A DNA stretch of 64,000 nt, taken from Porticoccaceae bacterium (GTDB lineage Bacteria; Pseudomonadota; Gammaproteobacteria; Pseudomonadales; Porticoccaceae). Below the pieces are notes generated by a model. The model was not told where the DNA came from. It searched no databases and was given only the letters and a program-made list of their open reading frames with translations. The translations under genes and the position numbers were made by a program. Where the stretch lies: the NCBI GenBank assembly GCA_029250825.1, contig JAQXEN010000050.1:124001-188000 (forward strand), in the 5' to 3' direction. Positions 26,434 through 34,629 of this stretch are shown piece by piece. Within the stretch, counting starts at the first letter, position 1. Each line of letters begins with the position of its first letter.

Positions 26434-29148
26434 ATGCATCCAAAAACCTACCTCGTGCCAGTTTTCTTTGATGAGAATCGCTTTGTTGCGGATATCGAAA
26501 ATGGCGATCCTATCGATGTATTTCGCGCCGCACTGGGATGCGCCAACGACCATTTCGATAAGCGCTTTCACGAGGGTGAGAACGCTCACCAGCTCGTTAA
26601 CGAGCGCGCCCACTTTGCCGACCTGATTCTGCGCCATGCATGGAATCGCTTTGAATGGGACGCAGATATCAGCCTTATCGCAGTGGGTGGCTATGGCCGA
26701 GGTGAACTGCACCCGCACTCCGATATAGACCTGCTGATTCTAATGCGCCGGGACAAGCCCAGCCGCTACCGCCAGAGCATCGAACAGTTTTTGACCTTTC
26801 TCTGGGATATCCAGCTCAAGATCGGGCACAGCACCCGCAGTGTCTCTCAATGTGTCGATGAAGCCCGGGGCGATATCACCGTTGCCACCAACCTAATGGA
26901 AACCCGGCTGCTAGTGGGCGACAAAGAGCTGCTGGAAAAACTCAAAACCAAGACCGGGCCAAAGAAGATCTGGGACTCAGAAAAGTTTTATCACGGCAAA
27001 ATAGACGAGCAGAAAGCCCGCCATCACAAGCATGGCGACACCGAGTACAACCTCGAACCGAATATTAAAGAAGCCCCGGGGGGCCTTAGAGATATTCAGG
27101 TGTTTAACTGGACAGCAAAACGCCACTTTCAGGTGCATCGCCGCTCACTGCTCATTGCCGAAGGCTTTTTGACTGAAGAAGAATACGCCACCGTGCGCAG
27201 CGATGAAGAGTTTCTCTGGAGAGTGCGCTACGGCCTGCACCTGATCACCGATCGTCCAGAAGAGCGCCTACTGTTTGATTATCAGCGCAAACTGGCCGTG
27301 ATGTTCGGCTATAAAGACAGTGCCGAGCGGCTCGGTGTAGAAAAATTTATGCAGCGCTACTATCAGGTGGTGATGTCGGTTCGCGAACTCAACGAAGTAC
27401 TGCTGCAGTATCTCGATGAAGCGATTTACCGGAAAAATAAAACCAAAGTTGTGACCACAATTAATTCACGCTTTGTGGTTCGCGACAACTTTTTGGATAC
27501 CACAGACGAGTCAGTGTTTGTGGACCATCCCTCCGCCCTTCTTGAACTCTTTGCGATTATGGGTGAAAACGACAGCATACAGGGCATCCGCGCCTCCACC
27601 ATCCGTCAGATTAGACTGCATCGCGGTCTTATCGATGACGGGTTTCGCGACAACCCGCACAATCGCGCGCTATTTATGCGCATATTAAAAGCGCCCTACA
27701 AACTCTCCAATCAGCTGCAGCGCATGAACCGCTACGGTATTCTCGGGGGCTATCTACCGGAATTTGGCAAGATAGTGGGACAGATGCAACATGACCTATT
27801 TCATATTTATCCCGTTGATGTGCACACCCTTGAAGTAGTGCGCAACGTCCGGCGCCTAACGCTGCCCTCGGTGGCAGCCAAGTTTCCTGTGGCGGCCCAT
27901 ATCTATAAAAACTTCAGCAGACGCGAGCTGATTGTTATCGCCGCCCTATATCACGATATTGCTAAGGGACGCGGTGGCGACCACTCCGCCTTGGGATCTG
28001 TTGATATCGCCGATTTTGCTCAGCGTCACGGCCTGCAGCCCCAAGAGATCGGCCTGCTTAAATGGCTGGTGGAAAACCATCTATTGATGTCCACCATCTC
28101 CCAGCGGGAGGACACATCAGATCCAGATGTGATCCATAAGTTTGCCACCCATGTCGGGGACCAGATGCATCTGGACTACCTCTATGTGTTGACCGTTGCC
28201 GATATCAATGCCACCAATCCGCGACTCTGGACTGAGTGGAAAGGCTCGCTGATGCACAATCTCTACTTTGAGACCAAGCGTGCCCTGCAATTGGGAACCA
28301 TTGCCCCCACAAGCCGAGACGCTTGGGTTCGCGAGGCAAAAGATTCGGCACTACGGGCATTGCTGGCAGATAATATTGATCAACAAAAGGCCATCGGTGT
28401 GTGGCGCGATGTAGACGAAGAATTCTTTTTACGTGAAAGCGCCGAGGATGTGGCAGCGTTCACCAAGGCTATTCTGGCCAACCAAGATGCTAAAAAAGCG
28501 GTTATCCTGATCAAAGATGTGGGGGTCGAGGTCCCTATCGCCACGCAGATTTTTGTGCACTGTAAAGATCGCGACAATAACTTTGCCATCATTGCAGGAG
28601 CCCTAGATCGGCTCAATCTAAACATTCAGGATGCACGCCTGCACACCACCAGTTTTGGCAGTGCCTTTGATGTTTTCTACGTTCTCGGCGAGGACGATCA
28701 GCCTATAGGCCACGACAGTCGGCGCTGCGCTAAAATCATTCAAAGCCTCGACCAGGCGATTTCGAATCCCACCGAGATCTTGTCGGATACTCAGCAGCGC
28801 ACGCCGCGGCAGCTTAAAAACTTTGCCCTGAAAACCACCGCCTCTATGCGTCAGGATACCGAGAGCAACAGCTCGGTGCTTGAAATAGTGACACCGGATC
28901 GCCCCGGCCTGCTGGCTCATCTGACACAGATATTTGTACGCTTTGAGCTGCGCGTATTGAACGCCAAAATCTCAACCCTTGGAGAGCGAGTTGAAGATAT
29001 TTTCTATCTTACCGATATCAACTTTGAGCCACTGACTGACGAAAAACTCAGCATTGAACTGACCAGCGCCATCTCCACAGAACTGGATCAGCGCAACAAG
29101 GAAGAAGGCCAAGAATACAAACTCCGAAAGATGAATGTTTGGAAATAA
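26434..29148 (+). CDS. glnD: Bifunctional uridylyltransferase/uridylyl-removing enzyme GlnD
   Basis: Nitrogen sensor that uridylylates PII (GlnB/GlnK) when glutamine is low and removes UMP when it is high. The 904 residues match the family (890). The order is nucleotidyltransferase domain with GGYGRGELHPHSDIDLL at about 89-105, a linker domain, the HD domain with YHDIAKGRGGDH near residue 510, and two C-terminal ACT domains (about 705-800 and 820-890) that bind glutamine. All catalytic motifs are intact. It is 2 bases after map and 68 before dapC. Confidence 0.97.
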   Translation: MHPKTYLVPVFFDENRFVADIENGDPIDVFRAALGCANDHFDKRFHEGENAHQLVNERAHFADLILRHAWNRFEWDADISLIAVGGYGRGELHPHSDIDLLILMRRDKPSRYRQSIEQFLTFLWDIQLKIGHSTRSVSQCVDEARGDITVATNLMETRLLVGDKELLEKLKTKTGPKKIWDSEKFYHGKIDEQKARHHKHGDTEYNLEPNIKEAPGGLRDIQVFNWTAKRHFQVHRRSLLIAEGFLTEEEYATVRSDEEFLWRVRYGLHLITDRPEERLLFDYQRKLAVMFGYKDSAERLGVEKFMQRYYQVVMSVRELNEVLLQYLDEAIYRKNKTKVVTTINSRFVVRDNFLDTTDESVFVDHPSALLELFAIMGENDSIQGIRASTIRQIRLHRGLIDDGFRDNPHNRALFMRILKAPYKLSNQLQRMNRYGILGGYLPEFGKIVGQMQHDLFHIYPVDVHTLEVVRNVRRLTLPSVAAKFPVAAHIYKNFSRRELIVIAALYHDIAKGRGGDHSALGSVDIADFAQRHGLQPQEIGLLKWLVENHLLMSTISQREDTSDPDVIHKFATHVGDQMHLDYLYVLTVADINATNPRLWTEWKGSLMHNLYFETKRALQLGTIAPTSRDAWVREAKDSALRALLADNIDQQKAIGVWRDVDEEFFLRESAEDVAAFTKAILANQDAKKAVILIKDVGVEVPIATQIFVHCKDRDNNFAIIAGALDRLNLNIQDARLHTTSFGSAFDVFYVLGEDDQPIGHDSRRCAKIIQSLDQAISNPTEILSDTQQRTPRQLKNFALKTTASMRQDTESNSSVLEIVTPDRPGLLAHLTQIFVRFELRVLNAKISTLGERVEDIFYLTDINFEPLTDEKLSIELTSAISTELDQRNKEEGQEYKLRKMNVWK

Positions 29149-29151
29149 GCG

Positions 29152-29177
29152 GCTACTTAAAGCGCCATCTAAGTAGC
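29152..29177. repeat. Inverted repeat downstream of glnD
   Basis: GCTACTTA (29152-29159) and TAAGTAGC (29170-29177) form a perfect 8-base stem with a 10-base loop, three bases after the glnD stop. There is no T-run. The right arm continues as TAAGTAGCTGCT, which also occurs on the minus strand of the element at 4703-4737. Confidence 0.5.
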
Positions 29178-29216
29178 TGCTATAGAGACACAGACAATTT
29201 TGACCAAGAGTAAACA

Positions 29217-30425
29217 ATGAATCCAAAATTAGATTTACTACACCCCTACCCCTTTGAACGCCTCAAGGAATTAATGGCAGGCATTGTTCCGCCAGCCGAG
29301 CTGTCGCCAATAGCCCTGTCCATCGGCGAACCCAAGCACCAGTCCCCGGGCTTTGTAAAGCAGACGCTGATCGACAATATTGATCAGATCGCGGTCTACC
29401 CCACCACCAAAGGGGGTCTGCCTCTGCGCCAAGAGATTTCCCATTGGTGCACAAAGCGCTTTGATCTGCCCAGCAACAGTATCGACCCAGAGCAGAATGT
29501 CCTGCCGGTTACCGGCACCCGTGAAGCGCTATTTGCCTTTACCCAAGCAATGGTGGATACGGCTGCTAATAATGCGCCATTAATCGTCTCACCCAACCCC
29601 TTCTACCAAATCTATGAGGGCGCCGCACTGCTGGCCGGTGCCGAGCTGCACTTTTTGGACTGCACCTTAGACAATGGGTTTATTCCGGACCTCAGTCGCG
29701 TTCCAGCAGAAGTCTGGCAGCGCTGCCAACTGCTGCATATCTGCAATCCGGGCAACCCCACCGGGGCAGTAATGAGCATCGCGCAACTGCAGCAGGCGAT
29801 AGCATTAGCGGACCAGTACGACTTTATTATTGTCAGTGACGAATGCTACTCCGAGGTCTATCTGGATGAGCAGAGCCCGCCTGCCGGTATCTTGCAAGCC
29901 TGCGCCGCTATGGGTCGCGAGGATTACAGTCGCTGCGTAGCATTTCACAGCCTCTCGAAACGCTCAAATCTGCCCGGGCTACGCTCCGGATTTGTCGCTG
30001 GAGACGCCAGCCTGCTAAGCGCCTTTTTGCGCTTCCGCACCTATCATGGCTGCGCAATGTCTATGGCCGTTCAGGCAGCTTCCACAGCAGCTTGGGGAGA
30101 TGAGAGTCACGTAATCGACAATCGCCGCCAGTACCGTGAAAAATTCGCTGCGGTCACCGAGATACTCCGTGGCGTGTTAACCTTTCCCGAGCCAACGGCG
30201 AGCTTCTATCTGTGGCCTGAAACACCGATTGATGACACTGAGTTTGCCGCGGGTCTATTCGCCCAACAAAATATCACACTGCTCCCCGGCCGCTATCTAT
30301 CCCGAGATACCGTACAGGGCAATCCCGGCAAAGGCCGCGTGCGCATGGCACTGGTGGCTGAAACTGAGGTTTGTATTGAAGCTGCCCTGCGCATTAAGCA
30401 GTATGTCGAGAGCCTGAAGATTTAG
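29217..30425 (+). CDS. dapC: Succinyldiaminopimelate transaminase DapC
   Basis: PLP-dependent class I aminotransferase that converts N-succinyl-2-amino-6-oxopimelate to N-succinyl-diaminopimelate in the lysine/peptidoglycan precursor pathway. It has 402 residues (Pseudomonas DapC about 400). Visible features are the PNPFYQIYEGAA and CNPGNPTGAV segments, Asp/Tyr in VSDECYSEVY, the Schiff-base Lys in SLSKRSNLPGLRSG and the C-terminal substrate Arg region GRVRMALV. The glnD-dapC-dapD neighbourhood supports DapC over other transaminases. Confidence 0.92.
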   Translation: MNPKLDLLHPYPFERLKELMAGIVPPAELSPIALSIGEPKHQSPGFVKQTLIDNIDQIAVYPTTKGGLPLRQEISHWCTKRFDLPSNSIDPEQNVLPVTGTREALFAFTQAMVDTAANNAPLIVSPNPFYQIYEGAALLAGAELHFLDCTLDNGFIPDLSRVPAEVWQRCQLLHICNPGNPTGAVMSIAQLQQAIALADQYDFIIVSDECYSEVYLDEQSPPAGILQACAAMGREDYSRCVAFHSLSKRSNLPGLRSGFVAGDASLLSAFLRFRTYHGCAMSMAVQAASTAAWGDESHVIDNRRQYREKFAAVTEILRGVLTFPEPTASFYLWPETPIDDTEFAAGLFAQQNITLLPGRYLSRDTVQGNPGKGRVRMALVAETEVCIEAALRIKQYVESLKI

Positions 30426-30460
30426 GTTGGATAACTATTTAAATAACTAAGGGACTGGAA

Positions 30461-31114
30461 ATGCTAAAACAGCAGCGCGCCGACTACATACTCGAAAAGC
30501 TCAATGAGATCTATCCAGAAACCCCGATACCTCTGGATCACAAAAACAACTTTGAGCTTTTAGTCGCCGTATTGCTCAGTGCTCAGTGCACCGATATCCG
30601 CGTCAATCAGGTGACACCGGCGCTATTTAGTCTGGCTGACAATGCCTTTGATATGCAGCATGTGCCAGTGGAAAGCATCTATAAAATCGTCCGACCCTGT
30701 GGTTTGGCGCCACAAAAATCCAGCGCCATCTCAGTGCTTTCAAAAATGCTAGTAGAACAGTATGACGGCGTGGTGCCTGATGACTGGAAAGCACTGGAAT
30801 CCCTGCCCGGGGTCGGCCATAAAACCGCCGGCGTGGTGATGTCTCAAGGTTTTGGTCACCCGGCATTTCCCGTGGACACCCATATTCATCGACTGGCCCA
30901 GCGCTGGGGTCTGACCAAAGGCAAAAGTGTTACTCACACCGAGCGAGATTTAAAGAAACTCTTCCCCAAGGAGACCTGGAATGCTCTGCATCTGCAGATT
31001 ATTTTCTATGGCCGGGAATACTGCAGCGCCAGAGGCTGCGATGGCCGTGTCTGTGACATCTGTACTACCTGTTATCCCAATAGAAAGAATCCATTTGTCG
31101 CACACAAGCCCTAA
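30461..31114 (+). CDS. nth: Endonuclease III with unusual C-terminal cysteine pattern
   Basis: Bifunctional DNA glycosylase/AP lyase that removes oxidised pyrimidines. It has 217 residues (E. coli 211). The helix-hairpin-helix LPGVGHKTAGVV carries the catalytic Lys (GHKTA) and VDTHIHRL the catalytic Asp. Five cysteines sit at 188, 193, 198, 201 and 204. E. coli Nth binds its 4Fe-4S cluster with C-x6-C-x2-C-x5-C; here the nearest reading is C188-x9-C198-x2-C201-x2-C204, so the loop has changed spacing. A cluster is still plausible but its ligands are not obvious. It follows dapC by 35 bases and converges on alkA with 9 bases between stops. Confidence 0.93.
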   Translation: MLKQQRADYILEKLNEIYPETPIPLDHKNNFELLVAVLLSAQCTDIRVNQVTPALFSLADNAFDMQHVPVESIYKIVRPCGLAPQKSSAISVLSKMLVEQYDGVVPDDWKALESLPGVGHKTAGVVMSQGFGHPAFPVDTHIHRLAQRWGLTKGKSVTHTERDLKKLFPKETWNALHLQIIFYGREYCSARGCDGRVCDICTTCYPNRKNPFVAHKP

Positions 31115-31123
31115 AGAGCGGGT

Positions 31124-31903
31124 TTAATCTAAGGCCCAAAGACTCACAGCCGCATAGGCGCGATAGGGTCGCCACTGCTCAGCACTGGCCAGCAATGCCT
31201 TTGCACTCTCAGCATTTGCGGCTCGAATCAGGCCAACATCGGTCTCCGGAAAAGCATCCTCATCCATACCCAGCCGAATGGCCAAATAATCACAGGTCCA
31301 GGGACCAATACCGCGCAACTTGATCAAGGCAGCACGGAGTTCAGGCCAGGCAAGCGAGAGATCGAGATCTCCGTCCGCAATGGCTCTCGCCAAACCGGTC
31401 AAGGTCGCAACCCGCGCGCCGGGCATACCCATATTGGTTAGATCAGCAGCGATCACCGCCTCCGGGGTTAACTGTCCACAGCGTTGGATCAGCCGCCGCA
31501 TAATAGTATTGGCCGCTGCTACAGTGACCTGCTGGCCAATAATGGTGCGCAGACAGAGTTCAAAGGGATCCCAGCAGCCTAGAGGTCTAAAACCAAGGGT
31601 CTTTTCCAATCGCGGCAGATGGGGTATTAGCTGCTGATAAATCACCTTAGTACAGAGTTGCGGATGAAATATCCGCGACACCCGTGCAATCACATCATCC
31701 AGCTGATCCCCTGCAAGATCAGATTTTATCTGCAGCAGGCCCTTTGGTTGGTCAAAGGTCACTCTAACTAGGCCATCCCCATAAACCCGCTGATAGTGAT
31801 TTTGTTCAACAGATTCAAACTCAGGCACCAGACGAAATGACAGGTAATGTAGCAACTGCGGCCACGGAAAAGGCTGCACCACTTGCAGTTCAGTGATCGA
31901 CAA
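31124..31903 (-). CDS. alkA: DNA-3-methyladenine glycosylase II (AlkA family)
   Basis: Monofunctional glycosylase excising alkylated bases such as 3-methyladenine. The 259 residues contain an AlkA N-terminal domain (about 5-95) and the HhH-GPD fold: GQQVTVAAA, the hairpin LRGIGPWTCDYLAIR and the catalytic Asp in FPETDVGLIRA. It is slightly shorter than E. coli AlkA (282). Its ATG lies inside the end of ada (14-base overlap), so ada and alkA form a translationally coupled adaptive-response operon. Confidence 0.9.
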   Translation of the reverse strand: MSITELQVVQPFPWPQLLHYLSFRLVPEFESVEQNHYQRVYGDGLVRVTFDQPKGLLQIKSDLAGDQLDDVIARVSRIFHPQLCTKVIYQQLIPHLPRLEKTLGFRPLGCWDPFELCLRTIIGQQVTVAAANTIMRRLIQRCGQLTPEAVIAADLTNMGMPGARVATLTGLARAIADGDLDLSLAWPELRAALIKLRGIGPWTCDYLAIRLGMDEDAFPETDVGLIRAANAESAKALLASAEQWRPYRAYAAVSLWALD

Positions 31904-32969
31904 GGGCTCTGCGCTCTAAATCAATCAGCGATCGCTTCCGCGCCAGACCCCACTTGTACCCTGCAAGACTGCCATCGCCACGAATTACCCGATGGCAGGG
32001 AATAGTAATGGCGATTTTATTATTGGCACAGGCGCTGGCCACAGCGCGAACCGCTTTCGGCTTGCCAATCCCATTGGCCACCTCGGTATAAGATTGCAAG
32101 GTGCCCGAGGGAATGCTGATTAAATAGTCCCAAACCATACATTGAAACGCCGTGCCACGAATATCCATTGGCAGATCCAAGAGCTGTGCCCTGCCCTCTA
32201 AAAACCCATTAAGGTTAGCCATCCACTGATCAAACAGCGGCTGAGCCGCCACTGACATGGACTGAAAATCGGCCTTGGGATACTCCAGCTTGAGCAGCTC
32301 AAGCAACCTACCTTGGGTATCATCAAACTGCAAAAAACAGATACCTCGATCCGTGGCAGCGATCATCACCCAGCCCAGACTGGTGACCCCTGCAGCATAA
32401 GAAATCAGCTCATGGGCGCCGCCCTTGCGGTAGGTACTGGGGGTCATGCCCATATGCCTGTCGATTTTTTCATAGAGTCGGGAACTCGATTCATAGCCAG
32501 AGGAATGCATTGCGCCAGTGATAGTAGCAGCATTTTGGCCCTGTTTTTTTAAACTGTTTTTAAACAGCCTAATGCGGCAGTTATCCTGATATTTTTTTGG
32601 CGACATACCAATAGCCGCGGTAAAGCTCCGTTGAAAATGACTGGAGCTCATCCCTGCCTGCTCGGCCAGTAAAGCCAAGGTTAGGCGCTGCTGATAGTGG
32701 CCCTCGATATAGCGGCAGATATCATGCATCAGAGACTTTGTAGCCTCTCGGTTAGTATCGGGTCGACAGCGTTTGCAGGGACGCAAACCGTCCTGCTGCG
32801 CGGCTTCTTGAGTAGGATAAAAGCGGACATTCTTGCGCAGCGGGGTTCGGGCGGCACAGGAGGGTCGGCAATATACCCCTGTGGTTATAACGCCATAAAA
32901 GAGTTGCCCGTCATAAGACGCATCGCGACTTATAACAGCCTGCCAGTATTGGTCTGTTTGACTATCCAT
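31890..32969 (-). CDS. ada: Ada: methylated-DNA repair protein and transcriptional regulator
   Basis: Suicide methyltransferase that senses DNA methylation and activates its own operon. Of 359 residues (E. coli 354), the N-terminal zinc domain has C34, C38, C65 and C68, matching E. coli C38/C42/C69/C72; C34 is the phosphotriester acceptor. An AraC-type helix-turn-helix spans about 85-180 and the O6-methylguanine methyltransferase domain follows with the acceptor C325 in PCHRVIRGDG. All key residues are present, so it should work as both enzyme and switch. It heads ada-alkA, which interrupts the plus-strand series dapC-nth / yffB-dapD. Confidence 0.95.
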   Translation of the reverse strand: MDSQTDQYWQAVISRDASYDGQLFYGVITTGVYCRPSCAARTPLRKNVRFYPTQEAAQQDGLRPCKRCRPDTNREATKSLMHDICRYIEGHYQQRLTLALLAEQAGMSSSHFQRSFTAAIGMSPKKYQDNCRIRLFKNSLKKQGQNAATITGAMHSSGYESSSRLYEKIDRHMGMTPSTYRKGGAHELISYAAGVTSLGWVMIAATDRGICFLQFDDTQGRLLELLKLEYPKADFQSMSVAAQPLFDQWMANLNGFLEGRAQLLDLPMDIRGTAFQCMVWDYLISIPSGTLQSYTEVANGIGKPKAVRAVASACANNKIAITIPCHRVIRGDGSLAGYKWGLARKRSLIDLERRALVDH

Positions 32970-33036
32970 AATATTGATCCTGACACTTATTGGGGCAAAT
33001 AACTATTGCCCATTGACCAGCCTTTGACACTCCGTT

Positions 33037-33050
33037 TCTTGCGCCCAATT
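33037..33050 (-). promoter_or_regulatory. Candidate Ada box upstream of ada-alkA
   Basis: On the minus strand AATTGGGCGCAAGA lies about 68-81 bases before the ada ATG. It shares AAT and GCGCAAGA with the E. coli ada box, with one base less between the A and B elements. The position suits activation of ada by methylated Ada. Inferred from similarity. Confidence 0.5.
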
Positions 33051-33085
33051 AAAACCACAATGTGATTTTTCGAAAGCGGCTTTTT

Positions 33086-33094
33086 TGCTATGAT
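33086..33094 (+). promoter_or_regulatory. Extended -10 promoter for yffB-dapD
   Basis: TGCTATGAT (TGn plus TATGAT) is an extended -10 element about 32 bases before the yffB start. The -35 region is only T-rich. It is the only promoter-like element I see between ada and yffB on the plus strand. Confidence 0.45.
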
Positions 33095-33126
33095 ACGAGG
33101 CCAGAAAAAACAGGGAGATTTCTGCA

Positions 33127-33471
33127 TTGGTTACCGTCTACGGGATTAAAAACTGCGACACCATTAAGAAGGCCCGCAATTGGCTGACCGACAAGGGTGT
33201 CGACTATCACTTTCATGATTTTCGCGCTGAGGGTATTGACGCCGCGACGATCGAGGGCTGGATTGCCCAGGCTGGCTGGGAAACGGTTCTCAACCGTCGT
33301 GGCACCACCTGGCGCAAGCTGGATCCGAGTATTCAAGAGTCCACCACCCGTGACAACGTGGCCGCTCTGCTGGTGGAGCATCCAGCAATGATCAAACGCC
33401 CCGTATTAGATGTGGCAGGCGCGATCACAATTGGCTTTAAAGCCGAGCACTACCAAAGCATTTTTAATTAA
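33127..33471 (+). CDS. yffB: ArsC/Spx-family reductase-like protein (YffB)
   Basis: Thioredoxin-fold protein of the ArsC family, 114 residues. YGIKNCDTIKKARNWL carries the single conserved Cys (C10), and RGTTWRKLD, HPAMIKRP and the closing segment match E. coli YffB almost motif for motif. YffB is glutathione-linked and not an arsenate reductase in practice; its role is unsettled. The start is TTG at 33127, with GGGAG 9 bases upstream; no ATG fits. It precedes dapD by 28 bases, as in Pseudomonas and E. coli (yffB-dapE). Confidence 0.9.
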   Translation: MVTVYGIKNCDTIKKARNWLTDKGVDYHFHDFRAEGIDAATIEGWIAQAGWETVLNRRGTTWRKLDPSIQESTTRDNVAALLVEHPAMIKRPVLDVAGAITIGFKAEHYQSIFN

Positions 33472-33499
33472 TTATTTAGATCAACAAAAGAGAACTAGC

Positions 33500-34522
33500 A
33501 TGAGTAATTTGTACAGTTTCGCCATTGGCGTCGGCAGCAAGAATTCAAAAGGCGAATGGTTGGAGGTGTTTTATCCGCAGCCGCTGTTGCAGCCAGAACA
33601 GACTCTGAGAGATATTTTCGCAGTGACGCTGGGATTGACCGATGGAGATTTAGAGCCCAGTGTCGAGCAATTGGCCGCCCTGCAATCGGCACTCAAGCAA
33701 AATGGTTACTCGGATATGGCCGACAGCGTTGCATCACTGGCCGCCTCAAGTCGCCCAGTGGTCGCTGTCGCCTTTGCCGAAAACACTGCACCCACTTCCG
33801 TGCCTCAGGGCTACCTCAAGCTGCACCTGCTATCTCACCGACTGGTGAAACCTCATGGTACAGATCTTACCGGCATTTTCGGTGTATTAAAGAACTGCGC
33901 CTGGACCAATGTTGGCGCAATCGATATCGAAGAGCTGCCCGCCCGCCAGTTAGAAGCGCGTCTGGCTGGTCAGCCAATCTCAGTGGACTGTGTGGATAAA
34001 TTCCCCAAAATGGTGGACTACGTAGTCCCCAGCGGTCTGCGTATTGCCGATACCTCGCGAGTCCGTCTCGGCGCCTATGTGGGCGAAGGCACCACCGTGA
34101 TGCACGAGGGCTTTATTAACTTTAATGCCGGAACCGAAGGCCCAAATATGATTGAAGGTCGTGTCTCTGCCGGTGTTTTCTGCGGTGCAGGCTCGGATAT
34201 CGGTGGCGGCGCATCCATTATGGGTACTCTTTCCGGCGGTGGCAGCATGGTGATTTCCATCGGTGAAAAATGCCTGCTCGGTGCCAATGCTGGCCTCGGC
34301 ATTCCCCTTGGAGATCGCTGTACTGTTGAAGCCGGTCTGTATATCACTGCGGGCACCATTGTCACCATGCTTGACGATCAGAAGCAGGACAGTGGCAAGA
34401 TGAAAGCGCGAGATCTGGCGGGCAAAAGCGATCTGCTATTTAGACGCAACTCAGTGAGTGGCGCGGTCGAATGCCTGACTAATAAGAGCGCCGTGGAACT
34501 GAACGCTGCGCTTCACGCTTAA
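33500..34522 (+). CDS. dapD: 2,3,4,5-tetrahydropyridine-2,6-dicarboxylate N-succinyltransferase (long type)
   Basis: Succinylates tetrahydrodipicolinate in the lysine/diaminopimelate pathway, the step before DapC. The start MSNLYSFAIGVGSK gives 340 residues, matching the longer Pseudomonas-type DapD (about 344) rather than the 274-residue E. coli enzyme. An N-terminal alpha/beta region (1-165) precedes hexapeptide repeats of a left-handed helix (about 170-290, including VSAGVFCGAGSDIGGGASI). An upstream in-frame ATG at 33410 lies inside yffB and is rejected. A terminator follows 49 bases after the stop. Confidence 0.95.
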   Translation: MSNLYSFAIGVGSKNSKGEWLEVFYPQPLLQPEQTLRDIFAVTLGLTDGDLEPSVEQLAALQSALKQNGYSDMADSVASLAASSRPVVAVAFAENTAPTSVPQGYLKLHLLSHRLVKPHGTDLTGIFGVLKNCAWTNVGAIDIEELPARQLEARLAGQPISVDCVDKFPKMVDYVVPSGLRIADTSRVRLGAYVGEGTTVMHEGFINFNAGTEGPNMIEGRVSAGVFCGAGSDIGGGASIMGTLSGGGSMVISIGEKCLLGANAGLGIPLGDRCTVEAGLYITAGTIVTMLDDQKQDSGKMKARDLAGKSDLLFRRNSVSGAVECLTNKSAVELNAALHA

Positions 34523-34571
34523 GCCTGCGTTTAAAGCAGGTTTAAACCCAGAGTAAAAAAAAGCATAAAAA

Positions 34572-34604
34572 ATGGCGGGGAGTTTTGTTCCTCGCCATTT
34601 TTTT
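34572..34604. terminator. Bidirectional Rho-independent terminator between dapD and the FabG4-like gene
   Basis: ATGGCGGGGA (34572-34581) pairs with TCCTCGCCAT (34589-34598) with one G-U wobble and a TTTTG-type loop. A run of seven T follows and an A-run precedes it, so it can end both converging transcripts. Confidence 0.9.
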
Positions 34605-34629
34605 GATCTTAATTATTCATCAGAGCTGA

